The notes under the pieces: model-generated
Told to the model about the DNA's origin: nothing
Seen by the model: the letters and a program-made list of their open reading frames with translations, nothing else
Databases searched by the model: none
Part shown: piece after piece, positions 28,501 to 36,995 of the stretch
Layout of the letters: each line of letters begins with the position of its first letter
Position numbering within the stretch: position 1 is the first letter of the stretch
NCBI GenBank assembly: GCA_022825235.1
Contig: JAJDYI010000039.1
Span: forward strand, 62,001 to 126,000
Length of the DNA: 64,000 nucleotides
Origin: Alphaproteobacteria bacterium
GTDB taxonomy: Bacteria; Pseudomonadota; Alphaproteobacteria; TMED109
Reading direction: 5' to 3'
Position numbers and translations under genes: made by a program

Positions 28501-31500
28501 GTGTCCGGTTCCCAAGGCGCCGGTGAGGCTGCAAACGGTCGTGCAGCCGATCCCGACGGATCCGGAGGAGTTCACGTTCACGATCTCCTCGCGTTCCTAC
28601 GAGGTCGACGCCAGGAGCGAGGTCCACTGCCGCGGGAAGGTGCGCGTGCTGAGCGGCGATCCGGCGCTCAGCGTGCCGGCCCGATTGACAGACATAGATA
28701 CCGATGGCTTCGAGGCGTCCATTCTCGCTGACGACCAGAATTTCTACGAGCGCCTGCAATCCGTCCTGAGCGAGACATTCCAGTACGGCCCGTATTTCAG
28801 GACGATCCGGCGTGTCTTGGTGGACAACCTGTCCAAGGCCTATCTGTTTGATGTCGAGATGGATGAGGGGCTGTGGGCGACAGGCACCGAGGAGGGCTAC
28901 GTCACCTGTCCTCCTCTGCTCGACGGCGGGCTGCAGATATTCCTGTATCACCTGTTGACCGCCGCCGATCTCTTTGCGATCCCGCAGCGGGCGGAAAAGG
29001 TGACGTTCTTGCGTCCGCCCACCGGCCCCCGCGTTACCTGCCATGTCACGAAGCCCAGCGACGACTGGATGAACGCCAATGAGCGGGGTCAGTACTCGGT
29101 TCGGCGCGGCGAGCGATCGGGCGGCAGCATCAGCTTCTACGACGGCGCCACCGGTGACCTCATCGCCCATATCGGCGAGTACACGTACTTCACGTCCAAC
29201 CCCCGTTGGAACGACTTGCCGAACAGCAAGCACCGGATTTGCTGGCAGCCGAAGGTCCTTCCCGCCGGACAGGAACTCATCGACAGGCTGCCGAGCGGAG
29301 AGCCAACGCCCGCGACGGTCATCGCGGCGCTGACCCACCCGGACACGGGCTCACGGTACGCCTGTCACATCGTGGAATTCGCCGGCTCCAGGGAGCCGGG
29401 TGAAACCATTCTTGAACAATGCGTTGCAGATCTCGCCCAGGCTGACGGGCAAAGTGAATTCTGGCTCGTGGGGGACAGTGACGAGAGTACCCAGGCCTAC
29501 TACCAGGCCTTCCACGCACACGACGTACCGCTTCGCTTCGCGACGTTCGACGTGGCGAACGCCCCGGCATTGGATGCCGGCCGGCTGCGGCGGGGCGCAG
29601 CTGAGATCATCTTCCTCCACCGGGAGGCCGCGGGCTTCGGGCCATGCGAATGGGAAACGGTACGAAGCCTGGCGGTGCCCGGCGCTTGGGTGCTGGTGCA
29701 GCACGACGAAGGCGATGTCGTCTCCACCGGTCCAGGCTGGCGAGCGGTTCGCGCCGGACCGCGCGCCACCTTGCTGCAAGCCCCCGGTCCGAACCGCGAG
29801 CAATCTGATGCCAGCGCGCTTCCCGGCCCCCGATGGGTATTGGGCGAGCCCGATAGCTGGGCCTCGGCCTGGTCGGCCCTATGCAAGCCGCATGACCATG
29901 TGCACCTGATCCCCGATGAAGCGTGGCTGACTGATCATCTGCATGCGCTCGACGACTGGCCGGAAGCCGCGAAAGTGCAGGCGGTGGACTACTTCTGCGG
30001 TCAGGATCCGGAGGATCCGACCGGGGAAAGAGCGGCATCCCGTTTCGTCGCGTTTGTCCAGGCCCTGGTCTCCTACCGGATCGAGCACGCGGACCGCCCG
30101 TGCCGATTGACCGTGATCACGCGCCGCGCCGTCCACGATGTGGAGGATGCGCGCGGTGGCGTGTTGTGGGGAGCGGTCCGCAGCATGGCCCTGGAAATCG
30201 ACGAGGAGGCGAAACTCGATTTCCGTCTGGTGGACCTCGGTGACCTGGACGATCTCCGGACGCTGCACTGGCTGATGTGCCACGACCTGCGTGAGCGCGA
30301 ATTGGCGGTGCGGAAGAGCGACCTCTGGGCCCCGCGAATGGTCAGTTACCGGGAGCGTTACGCGAGGGTACCGGCTGGCACCCAGCCGACGTACCGTTTG
30401 ACGCTCGACAATCCGGGGCAGATCAATGGCCTCGAGATGAAGACGTACGAGCTCCCGCCCCTGGGTCCGGATGACGTGGAGATCGACGTGGCTGCCGCTG
30501 CGCTCAACTTCCGGGACGTCATGGTCACACTGGGGCTCTTGCCGGCATTGGCGTACGAGCGCTCGGCGCTGGGGCACGAGGTCGGCATGGAGGGGAGCGG
30601 GTTCGTTCGTCGTGCCGGACGGGATGTCCAGCACTTCCGGCCCGGGGACAAGGTGGCCTTCATCCAGGGCGGCTGCATCGCAAATCGCGTGGTAGCCAAC
30701 CAATACCGCGTGTTCCGCAAACCCGATGGCCTCAACATGGACGAGGCCGCCTCGTCATTGTCGGTCTATGTCACGGCGTACTACGCACTGATCCACCTCG
30801 CCCGCCTGCGGCAGGGGGCGCGAGTCCTGATCCATTCGGCGATGGGGGGAGTGGGTCAGGCCGCCATCGCCCTGGCCAAGCACGTGGGGGCGGAGATCTA
30901 CGCCACCGCCGGGACCGATGGAAAGCGCACACAACTGCGGTCGCTTGGTGTGCGGGCAGCGTTTGATTCGCACAGTTACGACTGGCACGACGAACTGATG
31001 GCGGCGACGCGCGGTGAGGGCGTGGATGTCGTGCTGAACTCCCTGGCGGGACGCCATGTCCAATTGTGTCTCGAGGCGTTGCGCCCCGGCGGCTGGCTTT
31101 GCGAGATCGGCAAGGTCGACATCTACGCCGACCACGACCTCGGCCTGCGGGTGTTTCGCAAGAACCTGCGGTTCGCGGCCATCGACGTGGACCGGCTGAT
31201 GGCCGACGACCCCGCACTGGCGCGCGAGCTGTCGCTCGCCTGCCTGGACCTGATGGACGGCGGTGCCTTGCCGGCATTGCCAGTCACCGCATTTCCATAC
31301 GAAGACTTCGCGAAGGCCCTGCGGTTGATGACGACCGGCCAGCACCAGGGAAAGCTGGTCCTGCGGGCGCCGCAGGCCTCCGGTGCGCTAGACGCGCCGA
31401 TCGCGGACGTGCGGCCGCTGTTCGATCCGGCCGCCACCTACCTCGTGACGGGTGGCCAGGGCGGCTTTGGCCGCCGCCTGCTGCCGTACCTGGTGGCGTC

Positions 31501-32632
31501 GGGTGCGCGGCACCTCACCCTGATGGACCGCAATCCGGAGCGCGGTCGGGATGCCCGGTGGATCCGCCGGCACAGCGCCCTCGCCTACATGGATGAAGAC
31601 GTCGAATTCGACATCGTTGCGGGGGACGTGTCGGTTGAGGAAGACGTCCAGCGCTGTGTTGGCCAGGTCCAGCGGCCGCTCAAGGGCGTGTTTCATCTTG
31701 CCGGATCCCTCGACGACTGCTTGCTTGACGATCTTTCAGCCGAGTCCCTGGCATGCGTGTTTGCGCCCAAGGCCCGCGGTGCGCTCCACCTGCACCGGGC
31801 CACTGCGGACCACCCGCTTGACCATTTCGTGCTGTTCTCTTCGTCTGCCTCGGTTCTGGGTAACCCGGGCCAGATCAACTACAGCGCCGCCAACGCGTAT
31901 CTCGACGGCCTGGCGGCGAGCCGCCGCCGGGAGGGACTGCCGGGCCTTTCGTACAACATGGCCGCCGTCGCGGACGCCGGCATGGCCGCGCGCAGCCTCC
32001 CCGTGCTCCGCATGATGCGGGCGGCCGGCCTGCCGCCAATCAGCAGCGATTTCGCCGTTGCCAATCTGGACTTTGCGCTCCGCTCGACGGCCGGCTCGGA
32101 CCATCTCATCTCGGTGCTGTTCGAGCGCCCTTCGTGGACGGTAGAGTTCCCGGACTACATGCGCATTGGACGCCTGATGCGAAACCAGGATGCGTTTGAG
32201 GCCGGCACGGCCGGAGAGCGGACGCTCGAGAGCGTGGCGGCGCAGATCGCCGCGAAGGTGGCGGAGTTGTGCGGTCATGAGGAGGGCGGCGTCGAGGAGC
32301 CGCTGTCCAGCTTCGGCCTGACCTCGATCTCGGTTGCCGAGCTCGGAACATTTATCCAGACGCAGTTCAATTACCGGGTGAGTGCGCTTGAGCTCATGAC
32401 GACCGCCTCGGCGCTCTCGCTGGCGCAAGGAATCATTCACGGAAAGGATGAGGAGGAAGAGGCCTCATCCGATGAACCGACAGCGAAAGCAACGGACACG
32501 GCGCCAGTTTTCGTGGCAGGCGTTCAGCGGGCACCATCACGATTTGCCAGCGCGCCCGAGGATCACTTTCCTAGGGACGTTGATGTTGCTGTCGCGGAAT
32601 CGCCCCCGGTTCGCCTTGAGGCGGCGGGATAG
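25556..32632 (+). CDS. swfA: Monomodular type I PKS/FAS (KS-AT-DH-ER-KR-ACP)
   Basis: About 2,358 residues forming one fully reducing module. KS (about 7-435): Cys178 in YCTACSAS, His322 in AHATGT, His361 in NVGHMEAA. AT (about 543-835): GHSSG with Ser630 and an AFHS motif, predicting malonyl-CoA. DH (about 915-1220): His946 and Asp1123 in LLDGGLQ. ER (about 1615-1939) with SAMGGVGQA near 1760. KR (about 1960-2150): TGGQGGFG, an LDD motif (B-type) and Tyr2109 in NYSAANAY. ACP: Ser2257 in GLTS. An acidic disordered tail follows. There is no TE or methyltransferase domain with clear motifs; residues about 1230-1600 hold a degenerate linker. Domain order and partners match SwfA of sponge symbionts. 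ATG 25556 is preferred over TTG 25541. Product unknown. Confidence 0.9.
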   Translation: MNSQEFNFPVAITGYSYRLPGGIHTDSDFWNLLSEREIVQEPVTDRYGRGYRPIGGFSGPGRFASPYEGLIRDDEEKLFDRGLFGLSQSEMLSTDPQVRMLLTCAWEAFEHVGWDLHSLRNSATGVFIGAQVPAVSNWRPMRGAQPFDVTSISLAMLANRISYHFNLMGSSTTYCTACSASLTALHAAMNGLQRGDCEQALVGSVNYLGTARLSASFNALEVISPDGKCHSFDAEANGYMRSEGAFVFAIKPLAAAERDGDPIHAVIEATAVNAAGAADGSEGLAPGRYITAPTRHAQAELMRVAGTRAGRGPQEFDYIEAHATGTVVGDRIEGNAITDAFAGPEREAPLRIASVKSNVGHMEAAAFHCALLKVLMMLQRRTFAPISKNFVVPNPAIDFDRCPMQVQTSCEPFPEHPVVVGINSFGFGGANGHCVVREYRPSRPRIWSVPLAPESGVMIPLSARTASTLTESARQLRDFLAEEELDLYTLAGNLSRRRTHFAVRTSFAVRSREELVEALEAFVENPPPVDPVVDGRRRVAMVFSGQGTQWAGCGRELYDAEPVFRRAIDAVEAHWREHSDISLREACFRATQTELNEVQLAQPVIYMIQCALVELFKTWGVYPDCVVGHSSGEVAAAYACGALSLREATRLVFHRATLQQRTAGSGRMLAIGLDRPGVEDLLTELGVAFGSGEDDGDRSTQVAIACENAPANTVICGPEEALQPVMAALDHRHLQNQLLPGNIAFHSAAMQPLKTDALAALSFLNDLDFDAEVPFVSSVTGQPEQRLDNAYWWSNIRQPVRFAAAMQTLMRECQPNVVLEIAPHCALQSTIAQCLENSRSVPACIPTLTRETDVRISFQTALGALFQAGVPLDFAAQYPRPQPVSDRLPGHPREERDTMDLHCDNEMFVRQGEYSQGPLVGHRVPCEHPQFEARLSEADFPWLADHRVHHAAIMPAAGYIELILEALGGVPVHFEALEFLQPCPVPKAPVRLQTVVQPIPTDPEEFTFTISSRSYEVDARSEVHCRGKVRVLSGDPALSVPARLTDIDTDGFEASILADDQNFYERLQSVLSETFQYGPYFRTIRRVLVDNLSKAYLFDVEMDEGLWATGTEEGYVTCPPLLDGGLQIFLYHLLTAADLFAIPQRAEKVTFLRPPTGPRVTCHVTKPSDDWMNANERGQYSVRRGERSGGSISFYDGATGDLIAHIGEYTYFTSNPRWNDLPNSKHRICWQPKVLPAGQELIDRLPSGEPTPATVIAALTHPDTGSRYACHIVEFAGSREPGETILEQCVADLAQADGQSEFWLVGDSDESTQAYYQAFHAHDVPLRFATFDVANAPALDAGRLRRGAAEIIFLHREAAGFGPCEWETVRSLAVPGAWVLVQHDEGDVVSTGPGWRAVRAGPRATLLQAPGPNREQSDASALPGPRWVLGEPDSWASAWSALCKPHDHVHLIPDEAWLTDHLHALDDWPEAAKVQAVDYFCGQDPEDPTGERAASRFVAFVQALVSYRIEHADRPCRLTVITRRAVHDVEDARGGVLWGAVRSMALEIDEEAKLDFRLVDLGDLDDLRTLHWLMCHDLRERELAVRKSDLWAPRMVSYRERYARVPAGTQPTYRLTLDNPGQINGLEMKTYELPPLGPDDVEIDVAAAALNFRDVMVTLGLLPALAYERSALGHEVGMEGSGFVRRAGRDVQHFRPGDKVAFIQGGCIANRVVANQYRVFRKPDGLNMDEAASSLSVYVTAYYALIHLARLRQGARVLIHSAMGGVGQAAIALAKHVGAEIYATAGTDGKRTQLRSLGVRAAFDSHSYDWHDELMAATRGEGVDVVLNSLAGRHVQLCLEALRPGGWLCEIGKVDIYADHDLGLRVFRKNLRFAAIDVDRLMADDPALARELSLACLDLMDGGALPALPVTAFPYEDFAKALRLMTTGQHQGKLVLRAPQASGALDAPIADVRPLFDPAATYLVTGGQGGFGRRLLPYLVASGARHLTLMDRNPERGRDARWIRRHSALAYMDEDVEFDIVAGDVSVEEDVQRCVGQVQRPLKGVFHLAGSLDDCLLDDLSAESLACVFAPKARGALHLHRATADHPLDHFVLFSSSASVLGNPGQINYSAANAYLDGLAASRRREGLPGLSYNMAAVADAGMAARSLPVLRMMRAAGLPPISSDFAVANLDFALRSTAGSDHLISVLFERPSWTVEFPDYMRIGRLMRNQDAFEAGTAGERTLESVAAQIAAKVAELCGHEEGGVEEPLSSFGLTSISVAELGTFIQTQFNYRVSALELMTTASALSLAQGIIHGKDEEEEASSDEPTAKATDTAPVFVAGVQRAPSRFASAPEDHFPRDVDVAVAESPPVRLEAAG

Positions 32633-32646
32633 GGAGGGCCGTGGCC

Positions 32647-34389
32647 ATGCGGAACGCGCTCCTGATTTATCCGGAGCATCCCCCGACCTACTGGGGAGCG
32701 AACTTCGCGCTGGAAATCGCGGGAATCAAGGCGGCGTTTCCGCCATTGGGCCTCCTGACCATCGCGGCACTGTTTCCGCCGAAATACAGCCTCCGCGTCG
32801 TGGATCTGAACGTGGCCCCCCTGACCGATTCGGATCTGGAGTGGGCCGACATGGTGTTCACCTCCACCATGATCGTGCAGCGGGTTTCCCTTCAGACGGT
32901 CATCGATCGCTGCAATCGGGCAGGGGTCCCGGTCGTGGCCGGGGGGCCGCATCCCACCACGTTTCACGATGAGATCCACGGTGTCGATTACTTTGTCCTG
33001 GACGAAGCCGAAGAGACGTTCCCCCAATTTCTGCGCGACCTGGAGGACGGCACGCCCCGCAAGATGTATCGGGAACCGCGCAAACCGGACGTGAGCCGGA
33101 CGCCGATCCCGCGCTTCGACCTCATCGACATGAAGAGCTACCACTCGATGGGTGTTCAGTTCTCGCGCGGGTGCCCGTTTGACTGTGAATTCTGCGACAT
33201 CACCAAGCTCTACGGCCGGGTGCCGCGGACCAAATCGCCGGACCAGATGGTGCGCGAATTCGATGCGCTGTTCGAACTCGGCTGGCGGGGCCCGGTGTTC
33301 CTCGTCGACGACAACTTCATCGGCAACAAGCGCGACGCGTTGAACCTGCTGCCGGCACTGGCGGAGTGGCAACAGGCACGCGGATATCCGTTCCTCCTGT
33401 GCACCGAGGCGAGCTTGAACCTCGCACGCATGGATGACCTGATGGAAGCGATGATCTCCGCTGGCTTCGACACCGTCTTCCTGGGTATCGAGACCCCCAA
33501 CCCCAAGGCCCTGCTGAAGACGAAGAAGCCGCAAAATACGAGCAAGGAGGAAGAGAATTTCCTGTTTCAGGCGGTTCGCAGGATTCAGGACAAGGGGATG
33601 CAGGTGCAGGGCGGCTTCATCCTGGGTCTGGACGGGGACGACGAGAGCGTGTTCAACACCCAGATCGAGTTCATTCAGGCGACCGGGATTCCCGTGGCCC
33701 CGATCTATCTGCTTACGGCACTGAAGGGCACGGACATGTACAAGCGCCTGGAGGACGAGGGCCGGCTCCTTGACGTCGCAATCGGTACCCAGGCCACCAT
33801 TCTGAACTTCAGGACGGAGCTGGATCACCAGGTCCTGCTCGAGGGATATCGACACGTGACCACCACACTTTATGACCCGACGCTGGAGAATTATTTCGAG
33901 CGCTGCCTGACGCTGTTCGAGCACTGGAAGCCGGTTCCGCACCTGCACAAACCGAAGAGCAAGAACGCTGTGTTCACGGACCTGATGGGAGTGCGCGGAC
34001 GCCTCTCTCCAGAGCAGGTCCCGGCCTTCACGAAGTTTGTGGCGGAGGTGTCGAGAAGGCATCCCCGCATGCTTCCGAAGGCCATCCGGCTGGCGGCATT
34101 GGGTTACCACTTCGAAAAGATCACCCGCCAGCAGATTGCAATCCATGACTTCAAGGAATTTCTGGCGGAGGAACTGGAGTCCTTCAAAGAGGACGTAGCC
34201 GCTGGCGCACAACAGCCGGAGCACGTCGACGTGCGGCGACAGAGACTGTTCGCAGATGTCGATACCCGCTACCGGTCGATTCCGGGCGACTTCCGTTATC
34301 ACAGCGATGGAATTGACACCGCGTTGGACTCCTTTCGCGTGGCCATCAACGCGCAAGCTGCGGAGCAGGCCCGCTTGCCGGCGGCCTGA
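32647..34389 (+). CDS. swfC: B12-binding radical SAM protein, DUF4070 type
   Basis: 580 residues. The N-terminal part (about 1-140) is a cobalamin-binding fold with PPLGLLTIAAL and VVAGGPHPTTF. The radical SAM core follows with C176PFDC180EFC183, the CxxxCxxC cluster motif. The C-terminal part matches DUF4070. The same architecture occurs in HpnP hopanoid C-2 methylase, so methylation of an unactivated carbon is possible, but the substrate is unknown. It starts 14 bases after swfA with GGAGGG in front; ATG 32647 has the better spacing than GTG 32641. It corresponds to SwfC, and the order here is A-C-B. Confidence 0.85.
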   Translation: MRNALLIYPEHPPTYWGANFALEIAGIKAAFPPLGLLTIAALFPPKYSLRVVDLNVAPLTDSDLEWADMVFTSTMIVQRVSLQTVIDRCNRAGVPVVAGGPHPTTFHDEIHGVDYFVLDEAEETFPQFLRDLEDGTPRKMYREPRKPDVSRTPIPRFDLIDMKSYHSMGVQFSRGCPFDCEFCDITKLYGRVPRTKSPDQMVREFDALFELGWRGPVFLVDDNFIGNKRDALNLLPALAEWQQARGYPFLLCTEASLNLARMDDLMEAMISAGFDTVFLGIETPNPKALLKTKKPQNTSKEEENFLFQAVRRIQDKGMQVQGGFILGLDGDDESVFNTQIEFIQATGIPVAPIYLLTALKGTDMYKRLEDEGRLLDVAIGTQATILNFRTELDHQVLLEGYRHVTTTLYDPTLENYFERCLTLFEHWKPVPHLHKPKSKNAVFTDLMGVRGRLSPEQVPAFTKFVAEVSRRHPRMLPKAIRLAALGYHFEKITRQQIAIHDFKEFLAEELESFKEDVAAGAQQPEHVDVRRQRLFADVDTRYRSIPGDFRYHSDGIDTALDSFRVAINAQAAEQARLPAA

Positions 34390-34424
34390 GGAGCCGTCCG
34401 GCCACACATCCAGAGATCGAACGC

Positions 34425-36962
34425 ATGCCCGACCACGCTGTTGCAGACACGGCGGTGCCGCCGCTAACCGGGGTCCTGCCGCCTGACTGCCAACGAGATG
34501 TCGATGCGCTTCGCCGTTTCGTCCACGACGTCATCAGCGAGGAATCCCCGTCCGCAGCAGTCGCTCCGACGGACGTCAGAGAGGTGCTGCTGACCGGCGT
34601 GACCGGGTTCATCGGACGTTTCTTCCTGTGCGAACTCCTCCGGCAGAATCCGCACCTAGTCGTGCACTGTCTGGTCCGGGCCGAAGATTCGGAACACGGA
34701 ATCGATCGTGTTCGCGGCGCGTTGTCCGAGGCCGAGATTTGGGAAGACGCGTTCGAGCCTCGGATCCGCGCGATAGCCGGCGACATCGGGTTGCCGCAAT
34801 TCGGCCTTGACGATATCACATTTGACATTCTCTGCGAGCGACTTGACGCAATCTATCATCTTGCTGCCGACATCACGCTCTCGTCCTCCTATAAGGCCAT
34901 CCGTGATATCAACACGCTCAGCCTTCGCAACGTGCTGAGACTGTGCCTCCGGACGCGCTATAAGTATCTATTTTACGCGTCGTCAATGGGGGTGTTTCCG
35001 CAATACTTCTTTTCGTTCGCACATGAGTTCAAGCAGAGTCAGATCGGGCATCAAATGCAGCCGGATCTGACTTGCATGAAGCGTATGTTCCCGATCGGTT
35101 TGCTCGGTTATCCCTGGAGCAAACTGGTATCCGAGCAGGCCCTCCTGTTCGCCCAGCAGGCCGGCATGCCGTTGGCGATTTTCCGCCTCCCGCAAACCGG
35201 TCTGTCGAGTACAGGGTACACGCCGGCACACGACCTTTCGATAAAGATATTGGCGGCGGTCGGTGAAAGCGGGACCATGCCGAATGGTTTCTCGTTTCGT
35301 TCCAGCAACGAGGTGGTCGATACGGTGGCCCGGGTCTGCGTGGCCATATCCCTGAACGCCGAGCGGCGCTTCACGATCTACCAATGCTGCAATCCGGAAC
35401 TGGATCCTCACGACCTGGAACCGGCGGATTTCGGTTTGTACTGGCCCGAGGTTTCCTACCAGGCATTCAAGCGCGCGTGCCAGGCACGCGGGAAGGAATC
35501 ACCGCTGCACGGCCACTGGGCGGTGCTGGATCATTTCGGGAAGTACTGGTTCAGCCGGAACAAACCGGAAGACCGGCTCCCGATGTGTGACCGCGCCATC
35601 CGCGAGGACTGTCCCTTTCCGATCAAATGGATGGGCGCCCTGACCAAGCTACGGCGCTCGCACCGGTGGATTCGTGCGCACCGGGACGTCTGGCCATATT
35701 CGATCCATCAAAGCCGCCTCGACCTCGACGGGCTGATGAGCCGGGCGGCACGGTATGCGGAGGAAGAGGGGGTGGCGTTCGACGTCGCGTATCCCGCGTG
35801 GATGCGCGAGGGTCTGGAGCAATTCATCCGGGCCTTGCAGGGACCTGGAGTCAGGCTCCAGCAGGAGAAGCTGGCGGATACGGTCTACGGCCTGAGCCGC
35901 TTCCTGCGTGGCAATGCCGCGCTTGCCGGTGAACGGTGGCGACACCCGGAAATCGACCACGAAGAAGTTAGCCGGCCGGTGTTCATCGTGGGAATCAACC
36001 GCACCGGCACCACGTTCCTCCACCGCCTTCTGGCCCGGGATCCCCGATTCCGGGCGTTGCGGCAATACGAGTACATGGAGCCGGTGCTGCCGGGCGGCGA
36101 GTACGCGGCGGTTGGCGGCACTCCTGACGATTCCCGCCGGAAACGGACAGAGGAAGTCTTCCTAGCCTCCCGCTTCGCCGAAGTGTTCGCCGGGGTTCAC
36201 GATTTCGACGTGAATGAACCGGAAGAGGATTTCCCGATCTTCCGCATGACGTTCACGACATGGGTCTTCCTCGTCCAGTTCCGAATCCCAGGGTATGCCC
36301 GGTGGCTGGCCGAACGCGGATCCGAGGATGCCTATCGCTTCCATCGACGCACCATCCAGCACTTCAACTGGCAGCGTCGGCAGCGCTCTCCGGAGCACGG
36401 CGGGCAGTGGCTGCTCAAGATGCCCTTCCATCTCATGGAGCTCGATACCCTGATGGCGACCTATCCTGATGCCCTGTTCATTCAGACCCATCGGGAGCCG
36501 GCGCAATTCATGGGATCCTGGAGCAGCCTGGTGGAGCGGATTCGTTCGCTCAGCAATGAATCGGTTATTCGCTCTGAGCTTGGTTCCGAGCAGCTGTCGT
36601 TCATGAGCAAGATGCTTGACCGGGGAACGCGTTTCCGGGAGGCGCATCCCGAGCTGGAATCCCGCTGGGCGGACGTGGACTACCATGAACTGGTTCAGGA
36701 TCCCATGGCGGTGGTACGGGCTATCTACGGTCGGTTCGGGTGGCCCCTCACGCGGTCAGCCGAGAACGAGATGGTCGGTTGGCTGGACCGGCAGGCGGAA
36801 CGGCGGCGGCAGGAGCCTCGACACATATACCGCCTGGCGGATTACGGCCTTACTCCCGACGAAGTCGACGCTGCATTCGCGGGATACGCCAGGTTTCGCG
36901 CGACCAGAAGCTACGTGCACGATGTGGAGCCGACCCCGTCCGTCAGTCGGCAGGCGCGCTGA
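34425..36962 (+). CDS. swfB: Thioester reductase-sulfotransferase fusion
   Basis: 845 residues in two catalytic parts. Residues about 50-330 are an extended SDR/thioester-reductase domain: nucleotide motif TGVTGFIG from residue 57, YASSMG and the catalytic pair Tyr229-Lys233 in GYPWSKLVSE. Residues about 510-820 are a PAPS-dependent sulfotransferase (Sulfotransferase_3 type) with the phosphosulfate loop GINRTGTTF from residue 523, a later QTHREPAQF block and VDYHELVQDP. The middle 180 residues are a linker of unknown role. The reductase can free an acyl chain from the ACP as aldehyde or alcohol; the second domain can sulfate a hydroxyl. It matches SwfB. Start ATG 34425, 35 bases after swfC, with a weak ribosome site. 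Confidence 0.9.
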   Translation: MPDHAVADTAVPPLTGVLPPDCQRDVDALRRFVHDVISEESPSAAVAPTDVREVLLTGVTGFIGRFFLCELLRQNPHLVVHCLVRAEDSEHGIDRVRGALSEAEIWEDAFEPRIRAIAGDIGLPQFGLDDITFDILCERLDAIYHLAADITLSSSYKAIRDINTLSLRNVLRLCLRTRYKYLFYASSMGVFPQYFFSFAHEFKQSQIGHQMQPDLTCMKRMFPIGLLGYPWSKLVSEQALLFAQQAGMPLAIFRLPQTGLSSTGYTPAHDLSIKILAAVGESGTMPNGFSFRSSNEVVDTVARVCVAISLNAERRFTIYQCCNPELDPHDLEPADFGLYWPEVSYQAFKRACQARGKESPLHGHWAVLDHFGKYWFSRNKPEDRLPMCDRAIREDCPFPIKWMGALTKLRRSHRWIRAHRDVWPYSIHQSRLDLDGLMSRAARYAEEEGVAFDVAYPAWMREGLEQFIRALQGPGVRLQQEKLADTVYGLSRFLRGNAALAGERWRHPEIDHEEVSRPVFIVGINRTGTTFLHRLLARDPRFRALRQYEYMEPVLPGGEYAAVGGTPDDSRRKRTEEVFLASRFAEVFAGVHDFDVNEPEEDFPIFRMTFTTWVFLVQFRIPGYARWLAERGSEDAYRFHRRTIQHFNWQRRQRSPEHGGQWLLKMPFHLMELDTLMATYPDALFIQTHREPAQFMGSWSSLVERIRSLSNESVIRSELGSEQLSFMSKMLDRGTRFREAHPELESRWADVDYHELVQDPMAVVRAIYGRFGWPLTRSAENEMVGWLDRQAERRRQEPRHIYRLADYGLTPDEVDAAFAGYARFRATRSYVHDVEPTPSVSRQAR

Positions 36963-36967
36963 GGGGA

Positions 36968-36995
36968 GGCATCCGGGCAGTGCCTGACGGATGCC
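36968..36995 (+). terminator. Stem-loop at the end of the swf operon
   Basis: GGCATCCG and CGGATGCC form a perfect 8-base-pair stem, only 6 bases after the swfB stop; the 12-base loop can itself pair GGCA with TGCC. No T-tract follows, so it may act in RNA stability or factor-dependent termination. Confidence 0.45.
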
